Shown here in pieces: positions 1-6,682 of a DNA stretch of 16,773 nt (its first letter is position 1; each line of letters opens with the position of its first letter). Made by a program: the position numbers and the translations under genes. The stretch spans positions 1 through 16,773 of the forward strand of contig JBAXHO010000037.1 in NCBI GenBank assembly GCA_037138855.1. Direction: 5' to 3'. This DNA is from JBAXHO01 sp037138855. GTDB lineage: Bacteria; Patescibacteriota; Dojkabacteria; B142; OLB20. The notes under the pieces were generated by a model. That model had not been told where the DNA came from and did no database searches. It was given only the letters and a program-made list of their open reading frames with translations.

Positions 1-23
1 AAATGCAAAAATTATTTACAAAT

Positions 24-92
24 CTATTGGGGTGCCCTTTTGATAAAGTCGGGAATATCGACGATGTGGGTTAGTTTGCTGTAGGTATCCAT
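24..92 (-). other. Short ORF or gene remnant ending in an FtsZ-tail-like peptide
   Basis: A 22-codon minus-strand ORF begins with ATG (92-90) and ends with TAG (26-24). Its last residues read VDIPDFIKRAPQ. The D-I-P-x-F-I-K-R pattern resembles the conserved C-terminal peptide of FtsZ (consensus about D-I-P-x-F-L/I-R/K), but nothing else of FtsZ is present. The frame stays open upstream to a stop at 185-183 (51 codons from an ATG at 176), yet that extra part is purine/pyrimidine-biased and looks non-coding. No Shine-Dalgarno site is seen. It may be a small gene, a 3' remnant, or chance; confidence is low. Confidence 0.2.
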
Positions 93-157
93 GTTGAAGA
101 AGGATAAAGTATTATGTATCAAGTATAAGGAAAAGGGGAGAAAAAGGAAAGGAGCGG

Positions 158-181
158 AGGGGATGCAGATCTGCATCTCCT
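158..181 (-). terminator. Possible transcription terminator after the phosphotransferase gene
   Basis: The 16-bp perfect palindrome GATGCAGATCTGCATC (162-177) extends with one G-U pair to a 12-bp stem at 158-181. It lies 27 bp beyond the stop codon of the phosphotransferase gene on the minus strand. On that strand the following sequence is pyrimidine-rich, with a T5 run starting about 12 nt later rather than immediately, so it is not a textbook intrinsic terminator. A second small hairpin (TGCTA/TAGCA, 181-195) sits just before it. Confidence 0.3.
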
Positions 182-208
182 GCTATTAAGTAGCAAGTAA
201 AATAAGAT

Positions 209-1192
209 TTAAAAGTATTTAGATAATTTCTGAGAACGAAGTTCGATTATTTTGCATAAATCAAATTCATATCCAAATTCGAGGACGTTTTCAAAACTGG
301 CTTGTTTCTCTTTTATTACCGTATCAGAAAGTAAAATAGTTTCGACGAAGGCTTGCAAGTCATCAATTTGACGCTCAAGTGCAAAGTAGAGAAAAGTTTT
401 TTGATTTAACTTTTTGTTTTTTGGAAAAGGATAATATTTGGAAATATTTTCTTCACTAAAAAAAATCAAATCCTGTTCCGGTGGTGCTAGTTTCACAGAA
501 TCCCAGTCAATCAGAAACAATTCCCCGGTTTTCATTTTCATAAAATTGTAACCATGACAATCACGATGACAGATTACAAATTCTTGATGTTCAAGAACAC
601 ATTGTTTAGTGAGATCATTTAATTTGTCTATAGCATCTATCAATAAATTGTAATTATCAGCTAACATTTTTTGAAATTGCTTCTCGAAATCTAGTTGATA
701 ATGTTTTATTTTAACTTGCTGTAGTTTATTAAATAAACTTTTTCCTGATGCTGCGATGAAACTAATGCGGGGAATAAAGTTAACTACCTGAGTTAATTTA
801 ATTCTGTGCAATTTTGATAAAATCATTAGCGCCAGGCGTTCGGTTTCTTCATTCTTAATTTCCCCAATCTCAGCTCCATCAATAAATTCAAGGATTGTGA
901 TTAAATGCTTCTCAAATAGAACTCCTATTGTATTTGATTTTGTAGTAATCACTTGAGAAATATTGGTAAATGCGATTTCGTGCAGATATTGGCATACTTT
1001 TAATCCAATTGTTGTGCCCTTGACGTTGCGAGCGATTTTTAAAAAGTATTTTTTCCCGGATTTATCAGTGATAAAGTAATTATGATCGCCATAGCCTTTA
1101 TTGACAAAGGAAATGGTTTGAATGTTGAGTCCGTAATTCTCCTTGATTAAATTTAATATTTGATTTTTATTCGGAAAGATGTCGATATTCAT
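209..1192 (-). CDS. Aminoglycoside phosphotransferase (APH)-family kinase
   Basis: This 327-residue protein belongs to the APH/choline-kinase superfamily, which moves the ATP gamma-phosphate to a hydroxyl of a small molecule. The nucleotide-binding lysine is probably K52 in YFLK. The catalytic loop is HRDCHGYN (H209, D211, N216), and the metal-binding segment LIDWDSVKLAPPEQDL has D229 and D231. That segment resembles spectinomycin (APH(9)-type) phosphotransferases, but the substrate cannot be told from sequence; homoserine- or choline-kinase-like roles are possible. Length fits the family. The ATG overlaps the TGA stop of the transposase gene upstream (ATGA, 1192-1189), so it may be translated by coupling; no Shine-Dalgarno site is present. 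A cytosolic enzyme is expected. Confidence 0.85.
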   Translation of the reverse strand: MNIDIFPNKNQILNLIKENYGLNIQTISFVNKGYGDHNYFITDKSGKKYFLKIARNVKGTTIGLKVCQYLHEIAFTNISQVITTKSNTIGVLFEKHLITILEFIDGAEIGEIKNEETERLALMILSKLHRIKLTQVVNFIPRISFIAASGKSLFNKLQQVKIKHYQLDFEKQFQKMLADNYNLLIDAIDKLNDLTKQCVLEHQEFVICHRDCHGYNFMKMKTGELFLIDWDSVKLAPPEQDLIFFSEENISKYYPFPKNKKLNQKTFLYFALERQIDDLQAFVETILLSDTVIKEKQASFENVLEFGYEFDLCKIIELRSQKLSKYF

Positions 1193-1707
1193 GAGAAAGT
1201 GGTGTTTAAAGAAAAATTCACTGGGTTATTTATAATGTATTGACGGAAGTTTGTAAATGATTTTTCAGTACGAATAATATTATCATAATAGTTTCTTAAC
1301 CATAAACGTTTTCCGGGTGTATGTCTGACAAGATTAATATCATTTGTTGTTGCACCTTTAAAGCCACGAATAATTGCACCAAGCGTTTGTGATGGAGATT
1401 TGAATTGCAGGGGCGTATTGTGCAGGGGCGTATTGCAATACGCCTCTGCACAGGTTTTAATTGTGATAATTCCATGAAAATGATTGGGCATTATGATAAA
1501 TTCATCATTTTTGGTATTTGGTCGAATAATTGGATTATTTAGCCAATGACGTTTAACGATTAAGCCAAAATCATTTAATTTCCTTTTTCCATTAGAAATT
1601 TTCCCAAAAAGATTTTCCATTTTATATACACAAATTGTCACAAAGAAACTGGCTGGTTTCGAATAGTCATAGTTTTTTAAACGAAGTGATTTTCGAATAG
1701 GAAGCAT
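1189..1707 (-). CDS. REP-associated tyrosine transposase (RAYT, Y1_Tnp / IS200-like)
   Basis: This is a 172-residue single-domain HUH transposase of the RAYT group, which act on short palindromic REP sequences through single-stranded DNA. The N-terminus has the family's R-L-x-x-Y-D-Y-S-x-P-x-x-F-F-V-T-I-C pattern (residues 9-26). The HUH motif is in MPNHFHGI (H76, H78). The catalytic tyrosine lies in LRNYYDNIIR (Y140 or Y141), and the C-terminal helix contains QYIINNP. Residues 86-101 (CAEAYCNTPLHNTPLQ) are encoded by a REP palindrome plus a half copy inserted in frame in the variable linker between the HUH motif and the tyrosine region. The domain looks otherwise intact, so the enzyme may be active. 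Its TGA overlaps the ATG of the phosphotransferase gene. No clear promoter or Shine-Dalgarno site was found. Confidence 0.9.
   Translation of the reverse strand: MLPIRKSLRLKNYDYSKPASFFVTICVYKMENLFGKISNGKRKLNDFGLIVKRHWLNNPIIRPNTKNDEFIIMPNHFHGIITIKTCAEAYCNTPLHNTPLQFKSPSQTLGAIIRGFKGATTNDINLVRHTPGKRLWLRNYYDNIIRTEKSFTNFRQYIINNPVNFSLNTTFS
1406..1451. repeat. REP-like palindrome plus half copy inside the RAYT gene
   Basis: A 32-bp palindrome with one mismatch (1420-1451) has arms GTGCAGGGGCGTATTG and CAATACGCCTCTGCAC. It is preceded by an exact 15-bp direct copy of the left arm: TGCAGGGGCGTATTG at 1406-1420 and again at 1421-1435. It is GC-rich compared with its surroundings and lies in frame within the transposase gene, adding about 16 codons without a stop. 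The palindrome at 1861-1894 has the same core and the same half-copy-then-palindrome layout. Confidence 0.85.
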
Positions 1708-1842
1708 GATGATTCAAATAATATATTTCAGGAATCATATTAATTTATAGAAGAAAAAATTTCATTGTATTTGAACGCAAATATTGGAATATTTAAATTT
1801 TTGATTTGAAGCACTGGTGTATTTGAACCTAAGTAATCTAAG

Positions 1843-1894
1843 TGTACAAGCGTATTGCAAGTTGTACGGGCGTATTGCAATACGCCCGTACAAC
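1843..1894. repeat. Perfect 34-bp REP-like palindrome with a half copy
   Basis: Positions 1861-1894 form a perfect palindrome with 17-bp arms (GTTGTACGGGCGTATTG and its complement). An imperfect direct half copy precedes it at 1843-1857 (TGTACAAGCGTATTG). The central core GCGTATTGCAATACGC is identical to the one inside the RAYT gene, while the outer arms differ, as expected for members of a REP family. It lies between the RAYT gene (start at 1707) and the 3' end of the tRNA-Gly gene (1924). As RNA it would form a very stable hairpin 29 nt beyond the tRNA, but no T-run follows. Confidence 0.85.
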
Positions 1895-1923
1895 TGCTAT
1901 TAAATTCACTGCGTTCATTAAAT

Positions 1924-1996
1924 AGCAGTAGACGAGATTCGAACTCGCGACCTTCTCCTTGGGAAGGAGACGCTCTACCAACTGAGCCACTACTGC
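1924..1996 (-). tRNA. tRNA-Gly (anticodon CCC)
   Basis: Read on the minus strand, the acceptor stem GCAGTAG (1996-1990) pairs perfectly with CTACTGC (1931-1925). The D arm is GCTC-AGTTGGTA-GAGC, and the anticodon stem TCTCC/GGAGA encloses TTCCCAA, giving CCC, which reads GGG (glycine). The T arm is GCGAG-TTCGAAT-CTCGT, with one G-U pair. The discriminator is U at 1924. Total length is 73 nt. CCA is not encoded, so it must be added after transcription. A TATAAT box sits 10 bp upstream. The gene follows tex on the same strand. Confidence 0.95.
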
Positions 1997-2005
1997 AAAA
2001 AAATG

Positions 2006-2034
2006 ATTATAATATTTCTCCCATAATTTATAAA
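2006..2034 (-). promoter_or_regulatory. Promoter of the tRNA-Gly gene
   Basis: On the minus strand TATAAT (2011-2006) is preceded, after a 17-bp spacer, by TTTATA (2034-2029; 4 of 6 matches to TTGACA). The predicted start, about 7 nt downstream, falls within a few bases of the mature tRNA 5' end at 1996, which would leave almost no leader. The tRNA can therefore be transcribed separately from tex. Confidence 0.55.
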
Positions 2035-2061
2035 GTAATAAACTTTAAGTTTTCTCTCCCT

Positions 2062-2096
2062 GTCTACCGTCTACCAATTACCGTCTACTACTTCAT
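2062..2096. repeat. Heptanucleotide array at the end of tex
   Basis: Five 7-bp units follow each other in phase: GTCTACC, GTCTACC, AATTACC, GTCTACT, ACTTCAT. The fourth and fifth units contain the tex stop codon (2090-2088), so the array runs from the last codons of tex into its 3' flank. It belongs to the group of period-7 arrays seen in most gaps of this window. Confidence 0.6.
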
Positions 2097-4223
2097 CAAC
2101 TTCAAGCCAATTCTCTTCCTCTCCAAATCAATTTCCAGCACTTTCACTTCCACTTTTTGGTGTAAAACTAGTACTTCTGAAGGATGACTAATAAAATGAT
2201 CAGCCATGTTGGAAATATGTATGAGTCCGTCAGTGTGCAGACCTAGGTCGACAAATGCTCCGAAGTTGGTAATATTGGTAACTATGCCAGGTAGTGTCAT
2301 ATCCACTGTTAAATCAGTGATTTCCTTGATTTCAGAATTAAAAGCAAAGGTTGCAACTACACCACGAGGATCATGAGCTGGCTTTTGCAGTTCCGTGACA
2401 ATATCTTCTAAAGTAGGTAAACCAATAGTTTCTGTAATGTACTTTTTCAACTGAATTTGTTTTAAAAGGATTTCGTTGCCTATCAAGTCTTTAATTGTTT
2501 TCTGCTGGTCTTTGGCAATCTGTTCGACAATCTGATAACTCTCTGGATGGACAGAGCTATTATCAAGTGGGTTCTTGGCTCCCTGGATTCGTAAAAAACC
2601 AGCACACTGCTCAAATGTTTTCTTGCCAAGTTTTTTCACTTTTAATAGCTGCTGGCGTTTGGTAAATAAACCCTTTTCGTTACGATAATCAATAATATTT
2701 TGTGCCAGTTGAGAATTTAAACCTGAAATGTAAGTTAGAATGTGCTTACTGGCAGTGTTTAAATTTACTCCGATTAAATTAACACAGCTAATAACAGTCT
2801 GATCAAGTTCAACTTTAAGCAACTTTTGATCGACATCATGCTGATACTGCCCTACTCCAATAGCTTTTGGATCAATTTTTACAAGTTCAGCTAGCGGATC
2901 CATCAAGCGTCTGCCAATTGAAATTGCCCCACGCACAGTGATGTCTAAATCCGGAAATTCGTTTCTGGCATTTTCTGAAGCTGAATATACAGAAGCACCA
3001 TCTTCATTAACCATATATATCGGAAGTTTTAAACCAAGTTCTTTGATAAAAGCTTCTGTCTCGCGACTGGCAGTGCCATCACCGATGGCGAAAGCTTCTG
3101 TTTTAAATTTTTCCGCTAATTTGTTGATAACAAGTATCGCTTGAGCTTTTGAGCTTTCCGGATGAATTACTGTATTTACAATAAAGTTACCCTGTTGATC
3201 CAAAACTGCTATTTTGCAGCCAGTACGAAAGCCCGGATCCAAAGCAATAATTGACTTTTGACCAAGCGGGGCTTCTAATAAAAGCTGTTTCAGATTGATG
3301 GCAAAGACATTGATCGCGTCTGTGTCAGCCTGCTTTTTCGATAAATTAGCAAATTCAGTTTCAATCGAGTTAGAAAGTAAGCGATCGTAAGCATCAGCCA
3401 TGGCCAGTTCGACCTGAGCTGATGATTCGTTACTGCTTTTTATAAACAGTTTAATCAACGCTTTAGCAATTTGCGCTTGATCAGGCAGAATATTTACATT
3501 GAAAAACCCTTCTTTTTCTCCACGCCTTACCGCTAATAAGCGATGTGAAGGAATTTTGTTTAATTCTTCTGAAAAATCAAAATAATCCTGATACTTTATC
3601 GCTTCAGTTTTTTTTGATTTTTTAACTTGAGAATTAATTGTGGCTGTATTAGCGAATATTTCACGAATTTCACTACGTGCTTCCTGATCTTCATTGATCC
3701 ATTCGGCAATAATATCTCTTGCTCCTTGTAAAGCATCTGCTACAGTTTTAACCGCTTTTTCTTTGTCAGTTGATTTGTTGAGATATTTTTTTGCTTCAGC
3801 CGGCAAATCGATATCAGTTTGCGTGAAAATAATTTTTGCAAACGGCTCTAACCCTTTATTCTTTGCTTTGGTAGCTCTGGTAAGTTTTTTGACTTTATAA
3901 GGCAGATAAAGATCTTCAAGTTTAGCAAGAGTAAGTGCTGCATTAATATCTGCTTTAAGCTCCGGGGTTAACTTACCCTGTTTTTCAATACTAATTAGGA
4001 TATTATTTCTGCGTTCTTCCAGAGCAATCATTTCATCAGCGCGTTTTTGGATTGCTGCAATTTGTACTTCATCAAGTTCACCAGTCATTTCTTTACGATA
4101 ACGGGCGATAAAAGGGATCGTGCCACCGTCTTTCAACAAAGTCAGAGTTTGTTGCACTTGTGTTTCACTTAATTGTAGTTCTGAGGCAATATTTGTTGTA
4201 AAATTTTTTGTTTGTTGTTTCAT
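2088..4223 (-). CDS. tex: Tex, S1-domain transcription accessory / RNA-binding protein
   Basis: This 711-residue protein has the full Tex architecture. An N-terminal helical region (about 1-200) includes the typical GGTIPFIARYRKEMTGEL segment (33-50). A YqgF/RNase H-like core follows (about 322-450), with IALDPGFRTGCK at 326-337, GDGTASRETE at 381-390 and the SVYSASENAR block at 411-420. Helix-hairpin-helix repeats lie at about 475-545 (VNLNTASKHILTYISGL; RNEKGLFTKRQQLLKVKKLG). The C-terminal S1 domain is at about 640-710 (PGIVTNITNFGAFVDLGLHTDGLIHIS). Tex is a cytosolic factor acting on transcription complexes and RNA. Length is slightly below the usual 720-780. The start is ATG at 4223; a GGAAG lies 16 nt upstream, too far for a normal Shine-Dalgarno site. 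A long, apparently structured leader precedes it. Confidence 0.95.
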   Translation of the reverse strand: MKQQTKNFTTNIASELQLSETQVQQTLTLLKDGGTIPFIARYRKEMTGELDEVQIAAIQKRADEMIALEERRNNILISIEKQGKLTPELKADINAALTLAKLEDLYLPYKVKKLTRATKAKNKGLEPFAKIIFTQTDIDLPAEAKKYLNKSTDKEKAVKTVADALQGARDIIAEWINEDQEARSEIREIFANTATINSQVKKSKKTEAIKYQDYFDFSEELNKIPSHRLLAVRRGEKEGFFNVNILPDQAQIAKALIKLFIKSSNESSAQVELAMADAYDRLLSNSIETEFANLSKKQADTDAINVFAINLKQLLLEAPLGQKSIIALDPGFRTGCKIAVLDQQGNFIVNTVIHPESSKAQAILVINKLAEKFKTEAFAIGDGTASRETEAFIKELGLKLPIYMVNEDGASVYSASENARNEFPDLDITVRGAISIGRRLMDPLAELVKIDPKAIGVGQYQHDVDQKLLKVELDQTVISCVNLIGVNLNTASKHILTYISGLNSQLAQNIIDYRNEKGLFTKRQQLLKVKKLGKKTFEQCAGFLRIQGAKNPLDNSSVHPESYQIVEQIAKDQQKTIKDLIGNEILLKQIQLKKYITETIGLPTLEDIVTELQKPAHDPRGVVATFAFNSEIKEITDLTVDMTLPGIVTNITNFGAFVDLGLHTDGLIHISNMADHFISHPSEVLVLHQKVEVKVLEIDLERKRIGLKLMK

Positions 4224-4311
4224 TTCAGATTATTCGTAACTTCCTTTAAAAAGTGCTTGAAAATCACCGTAACGTTGGATAAATTTTTTGCTACGATCAT
4301 AAATGAATTAC

Positions 4312-4415
4312 TATAGACCTTATGACTAATAATTGTGGCTATAATAGCCTAAAATTTTAAATCTGGTGTGCATATTCAAAATTAACTTTAGTAGATTTAA
4401 AATGAAAGGTCTATA
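4312..4415 (-). promoter_or_regulatory. Predicted three-way-junction RNA in the tex leader
   Basis: Nested perfect inverted repeats occupy this stretch. An outer 10-bp stem pairs TATAGACCTT (4312-4321) with AAGGTCTATA (4406-4415). An inner 11-bp stem pairs ATTTTAAATCT (4354-4364) with AGATTTAAAAT (4393-4403). A 5-bp stem, GGCTA/TAGCC with loop TAA, lies at 4337-4349. Read as minus-strand RNA, the outer stem would start about 7 nt after the predicted tex transcription start and enclose the other two hairpins. This could be a cis-regulatory leader; a small MITE-like insertion (ends flanked by TA) is an alternative. The stems are AT-rich, so some chance pairing is expected. Confidence 0.4.
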
Positions 4416-4428
4416 AATAATAAAATCT

Positions 4429-4458
4429 ATTATACCCCATTAGTTCAATTATTGTTCA
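4429..4458 (-). promoter_or_regulatory. Putative tex promoter
   Basis: On the minus strand a perfect TATAAT (4434-4429), in the context GGGTATAATAG, follows TGAACA (4458-4453; 4 of 6 matches to TTGACA) at an 18-bp spacing. The predicted start near 4422 gives a leader of roughly 200 nt before the tex ATG at 4223. Confidence 0.5.
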
Positions 4459-4465
4459 TTTCGAA

Positions 4466-4490
4466 CTTTAAAAAGCAAACTAATATTAGT
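4466..4490 (-). terminator. Weak possible terminator after the exporter gene
   Basis: On the minus strand the 12-bp palindrome ACTAATATTAGT (4490-4479) is followed by TTGCTTTTT, 36 bp after the stop of the exporter gene. The stem is wholly AT apart from one pair at each end, so its stability is low. It is offered only as the best candidate in this 302-bp gap. Confidence 0.2.
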
Positions 4491-4525
4491 ATTCTAAATT
4501 ACTATTTATAATAATCAAATTGCAG

Positions 4526-6145
4526 TTATTCTTCCTGATGTTCAATTTTATGAGGTAAAGCAAATGATACCACTAAACATGCTGCATAAAAAATAGTGGT
4601 GTAAATCATACTATTTTTGCTTGCCGTTGCACTGGCCTTTTGTTGAGCAAGGCTGATTTCATTGGTCACTATTTGCGGTACGTTACTACCTCCCATACTG
4701 GATGTACCTCCTAACTCGAATTGTGAAGAGTTGGTAGATATTGCACTCGAAATTTGAGTTTTTAGTGGAGCTGGTAAAAGCTGTGATGTTTCGATATTAT
4801 CTTTAAAACTCAGTAGCATAGTGGATATGAAAATTGCTCCAATGATGGCAGTACCAAGTGTAGAACCTAATTGTCGCATTGTTGAATTTAATCCAGATGC
4901 TTCACCGGCAAAATTCACATCAATTGAGGACATAGTAATATTGGTAATTTGAGAGGAAATTAAACCAAATCCAATGCCAAAAAGGAATAGTCCTGGAACT
5001 AAATCCATAACAGAAGTATCAACATTTAAAGTATTTCTCAAAACTAAACTGGAGATAATACTAATTATTATTCCAGCTTGAATTAAATATTTGGGGCTGA
5101 TTTTTTTACTTAAACTGGCAGAAAGTGGTGAAACAATCAAGATTGGAATTGACATTGGTAGAAATGCAAGCCCAGTATGAAAAGCGTCTAAATTTCGAAC
5201 AGACTGTAAGAAAATTGGTAGAGAAAAAATTAATCCTGCTTGCCCCAAAGCAATTACGGCAGTTGTTAAAATTCCGATACTAAAACTACGATTTTTAAAG
5301 ATTTCTAAATTGATTAATGGGGTATTATTTTTTTTCCTCGCAAGATTTTGGGTATAAAGAAATATCCCTAAAATTATAAATCCCAGGACTAAACTGATAA
5401 TTGAAATTGAAATGCCATTTAATTGATAACTGTTACTAAAAATTTCCCAAGGTTTTTTCGCTTTGACCCAACCATATGTAGTAGACTCGATTATGCCATA
5501 TACTACTAACATCATTCCAATTGCTGAGGTAAAAAAACCGATAAAATCAAATTGAAATTTTTCTTTTGTGTCTCTAGAATCTTTGATAAATAAAATTGCA
5601 CCAATATTCAAAAATATGACTAAAACGACATTGATCATGAATGCCCAGTGCCAGCTGAAATTGGAAGTTAAATAACCGCCTAGAATCGGCCCTACAGCTG
5701 AAGATGCACCAGCAATACCACCCCAAACACCAAATGCAATGGCTCTTTCTCTTCCTTTAAATGTCGCTGTGACTAGTGAGATAGTGGCTGGCAACATAAG
5801 TGCTGCTCCAATTCCCTCAATAAATGACCATCCGATCATTAACATAGTTACATTTACACTTAATGCAGAAATCAAAGATCCAATTCCAAATAAAGTAGCA
5901 CCAAGCATAAACATTTTCTTACGACCAATAATATCTCCTAATCTACCTCCTGTGATTGTCAAAGCAGCAATTACTAGTGAATATGAGGTGATCACCCATT
6001 GTAAGCTTTGATAATCTGTTTTTAAATCCTCGATTACATTTTTTAAAGATACATTTAGTACTGTACCATCAATAATAACTATTGCTAAAGCACTACTTAA
6101 GATTACTAGAGAGAGCCACTTTGATTTGTTATTTTTTTTCTTCAT
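4526..6145 (-). CDS. MFS multidrug exporter, DHA2 family (EmrB/QacA-type, 14 TM)
   Basis: This is a 539-residue drug:proton antiporter of the inner membrane. TM1 carries an acidic residue (D26 in VIIDGTVLNVSL). Motif A is GRLGDIIGRKKMF (67-79), between TM2 and TM3. The antiporter motif C is AGASSAVGPILGGYL (145-159), in TM5. The length and hydrophobic pattern fit 14 helices, with the long extracytoplasmic loop of DHA2 proteins near residues 460-510. The start is ATG at 6145. The gene is divergent from a MarR-family regulator with overlapping promoters, so substrate-induced derepression is the likely control. The substrate cannot be predicted. Confidence 0.9.
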   Translation of the reverse strand: MKKKNNKSKWLSLVILSSALAIVIIDGTVLNVSLKNVIEDLKTDYQSLQWVITSYSLVIAALTITGGRLGDIIGRKKMFMLGATLFGIGSLISALSVNVTMLMIGWSFIEGIGAALMLPATISLVTATFKGRERAIAFGVWGGIAGASSAVGPILGGYLTSNFSWHWAFMINVVLVIFLNIGAILFIKDSRDTKEKFQFDFIGFFTSAIGMMLVVYGIIESTTYGWVKAKKPWEIFSNSYQLNGISISIISLVLGFIILGIFLYTQNLARKKNNTPLINLEIFKNRSFSIGILTTAVIALGQAGLIFSLPIFLQSVRNLDAFHTGLAFLPMSIPILIVSPLSASLSKKISPKYLIQAGIIISIISSLVLRNTLNVDTSVMDLVPGLFLFGIGFGLISSQITNITMSSIDVNFAGEASGLNSTMRQLGSTLGTAIIGAIFISTMLLSFKDNIETSQLLPAPLKTQISSAISTNSSQFELGGTSSMGGSNVPQIVTNEISLAQQKASATASKNSMIYTTIFYAACLVVSFALPHKIEHQEE

Positions 6146-6159
6146 ATTTTTTAATTGTA

Positions 6160-6210
6160 TTGTAAATAATAAGCGTGTATATTATAATCATACTTACTAA
6201 TTTACGTCAA
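6160..6210. promoter_or_regulatory. Overlapping divergent promoters of the exporter and marR genes
   Basis: The 8-bp ATTATAAT (6181-6188) holds a perfect -10 box on each strand. On plus, TTGTAA (6160-6165), a 17-bp spacer and TATAAT (6183-6188) lead to marR. On minus, TTGACG (6210-6205), an 18-bp spacer and TATAAT (6186-6181) lead to the exporter gene. Only one polymerase can occupy the site at a time, and one repressor bound here would block both. The imperfect dyad GTAT...ATAC around the shared -10 (6177-6193) is a possible MarR operator, but the match is weak. Confidence 0.6.
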
Positions 6211-6217
6211 CTTTAAA

Positions 6218-6682
6218 ATGAGAAAAAAATGTCCAGTGATTGAAAATGAATTGAATATTGGTAATGAAAAACTTGGATATCTACTCTGGCATGTGAGAAA
6301 CATTTGGAAACAAAAAATGTTATCTGAACTGAAAGAATATAATTTAACTCATATTCAACTTCGAATTTTATATACGCTTCAGGAATTGGCAAAAGAAAAA
6401 GAGGAAATTAATCAAAAGCAAATCGCAGCCAGTGCCGGTCTCAATATTATGATGACTTCGCAATTGGTAAGAAAATTACAAGTACAAAAATTATTGGAAA
6501 TCAAACCCAGTGGTAGTGATTCGCGTGCTAACGTCATCAATCTAACCCAGTCTGGTGAAAAAATTATTAGTCAAGCTTTAGAGAAAGTAAATAAAGTTAC
6601 ATTAAAATTCTTTGCTGTTTCAGAGGCAGACAGAAAAAACTTAGATCGGATTCTTAATAAATTGATTAGAATTAATAGTTAG
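6218..6682 (+). CDS. MarR-family transcriptional regulator
   Basis: This 154-residue winged-helix regulator has an N-terminal dimerisation helix (about 15-40). The HTH is at about 60-90 (EINQKQIAASAGLNIMMTSQLVRKLQVQKLL), and the wing contains the family's D-S-R-A-N-V-I-N-L-T pattern (D101, R103, residues 101-110). A C-terminal dimerisation helix follows (115-150). MarR proteins usually repress a nearby efflux gene and are released by a ligand; the divergent DHA2 exporter is the obvious target. The start is ATG at 6218, about 23 nt after the predicted transcription start and without a Shine-Dalgarno site. The stop codon lies in the first unit of a heptanucleotide array. Confidence 0.9.
   Translation: MRKKCPVIENELNIGNEKLGYLLWHVRNIWKQKMLSELKEYNLTHIQLRILYTLQELAKEKEEINQKQIAASAGLNIMMTSQLVRKLQVQKLLEIKPSGSDSRANVINLTQSGEKIISQALEKVNKVTLKFFAVSEADRKNLDRILNKLIRINS

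Noticed and set aside
1894..1928. Integration attachment site at the tRNA-Gly 3' end
   Set aside because: The similarity is an inverted, not direct, 8-bp repeat, and no integrase or second direct copy of the tRNA end is present in the window.
1924..1996. Alternative genetic code (UGA read as glycine)
   Set aside because: The tRNA-Gly anticodon is CCC, long genes read through without in-frame UGA, and the RAYT gene uses UGA as its stop.
1855..2187. Plus-strand open frame of 110 codons
   Set aside because: It runs across the REP palindrome, antisense through the tRNA-Gly gene and into the end of tex; its start encodes the repeat's AYCNTP residues. It is not a gene.
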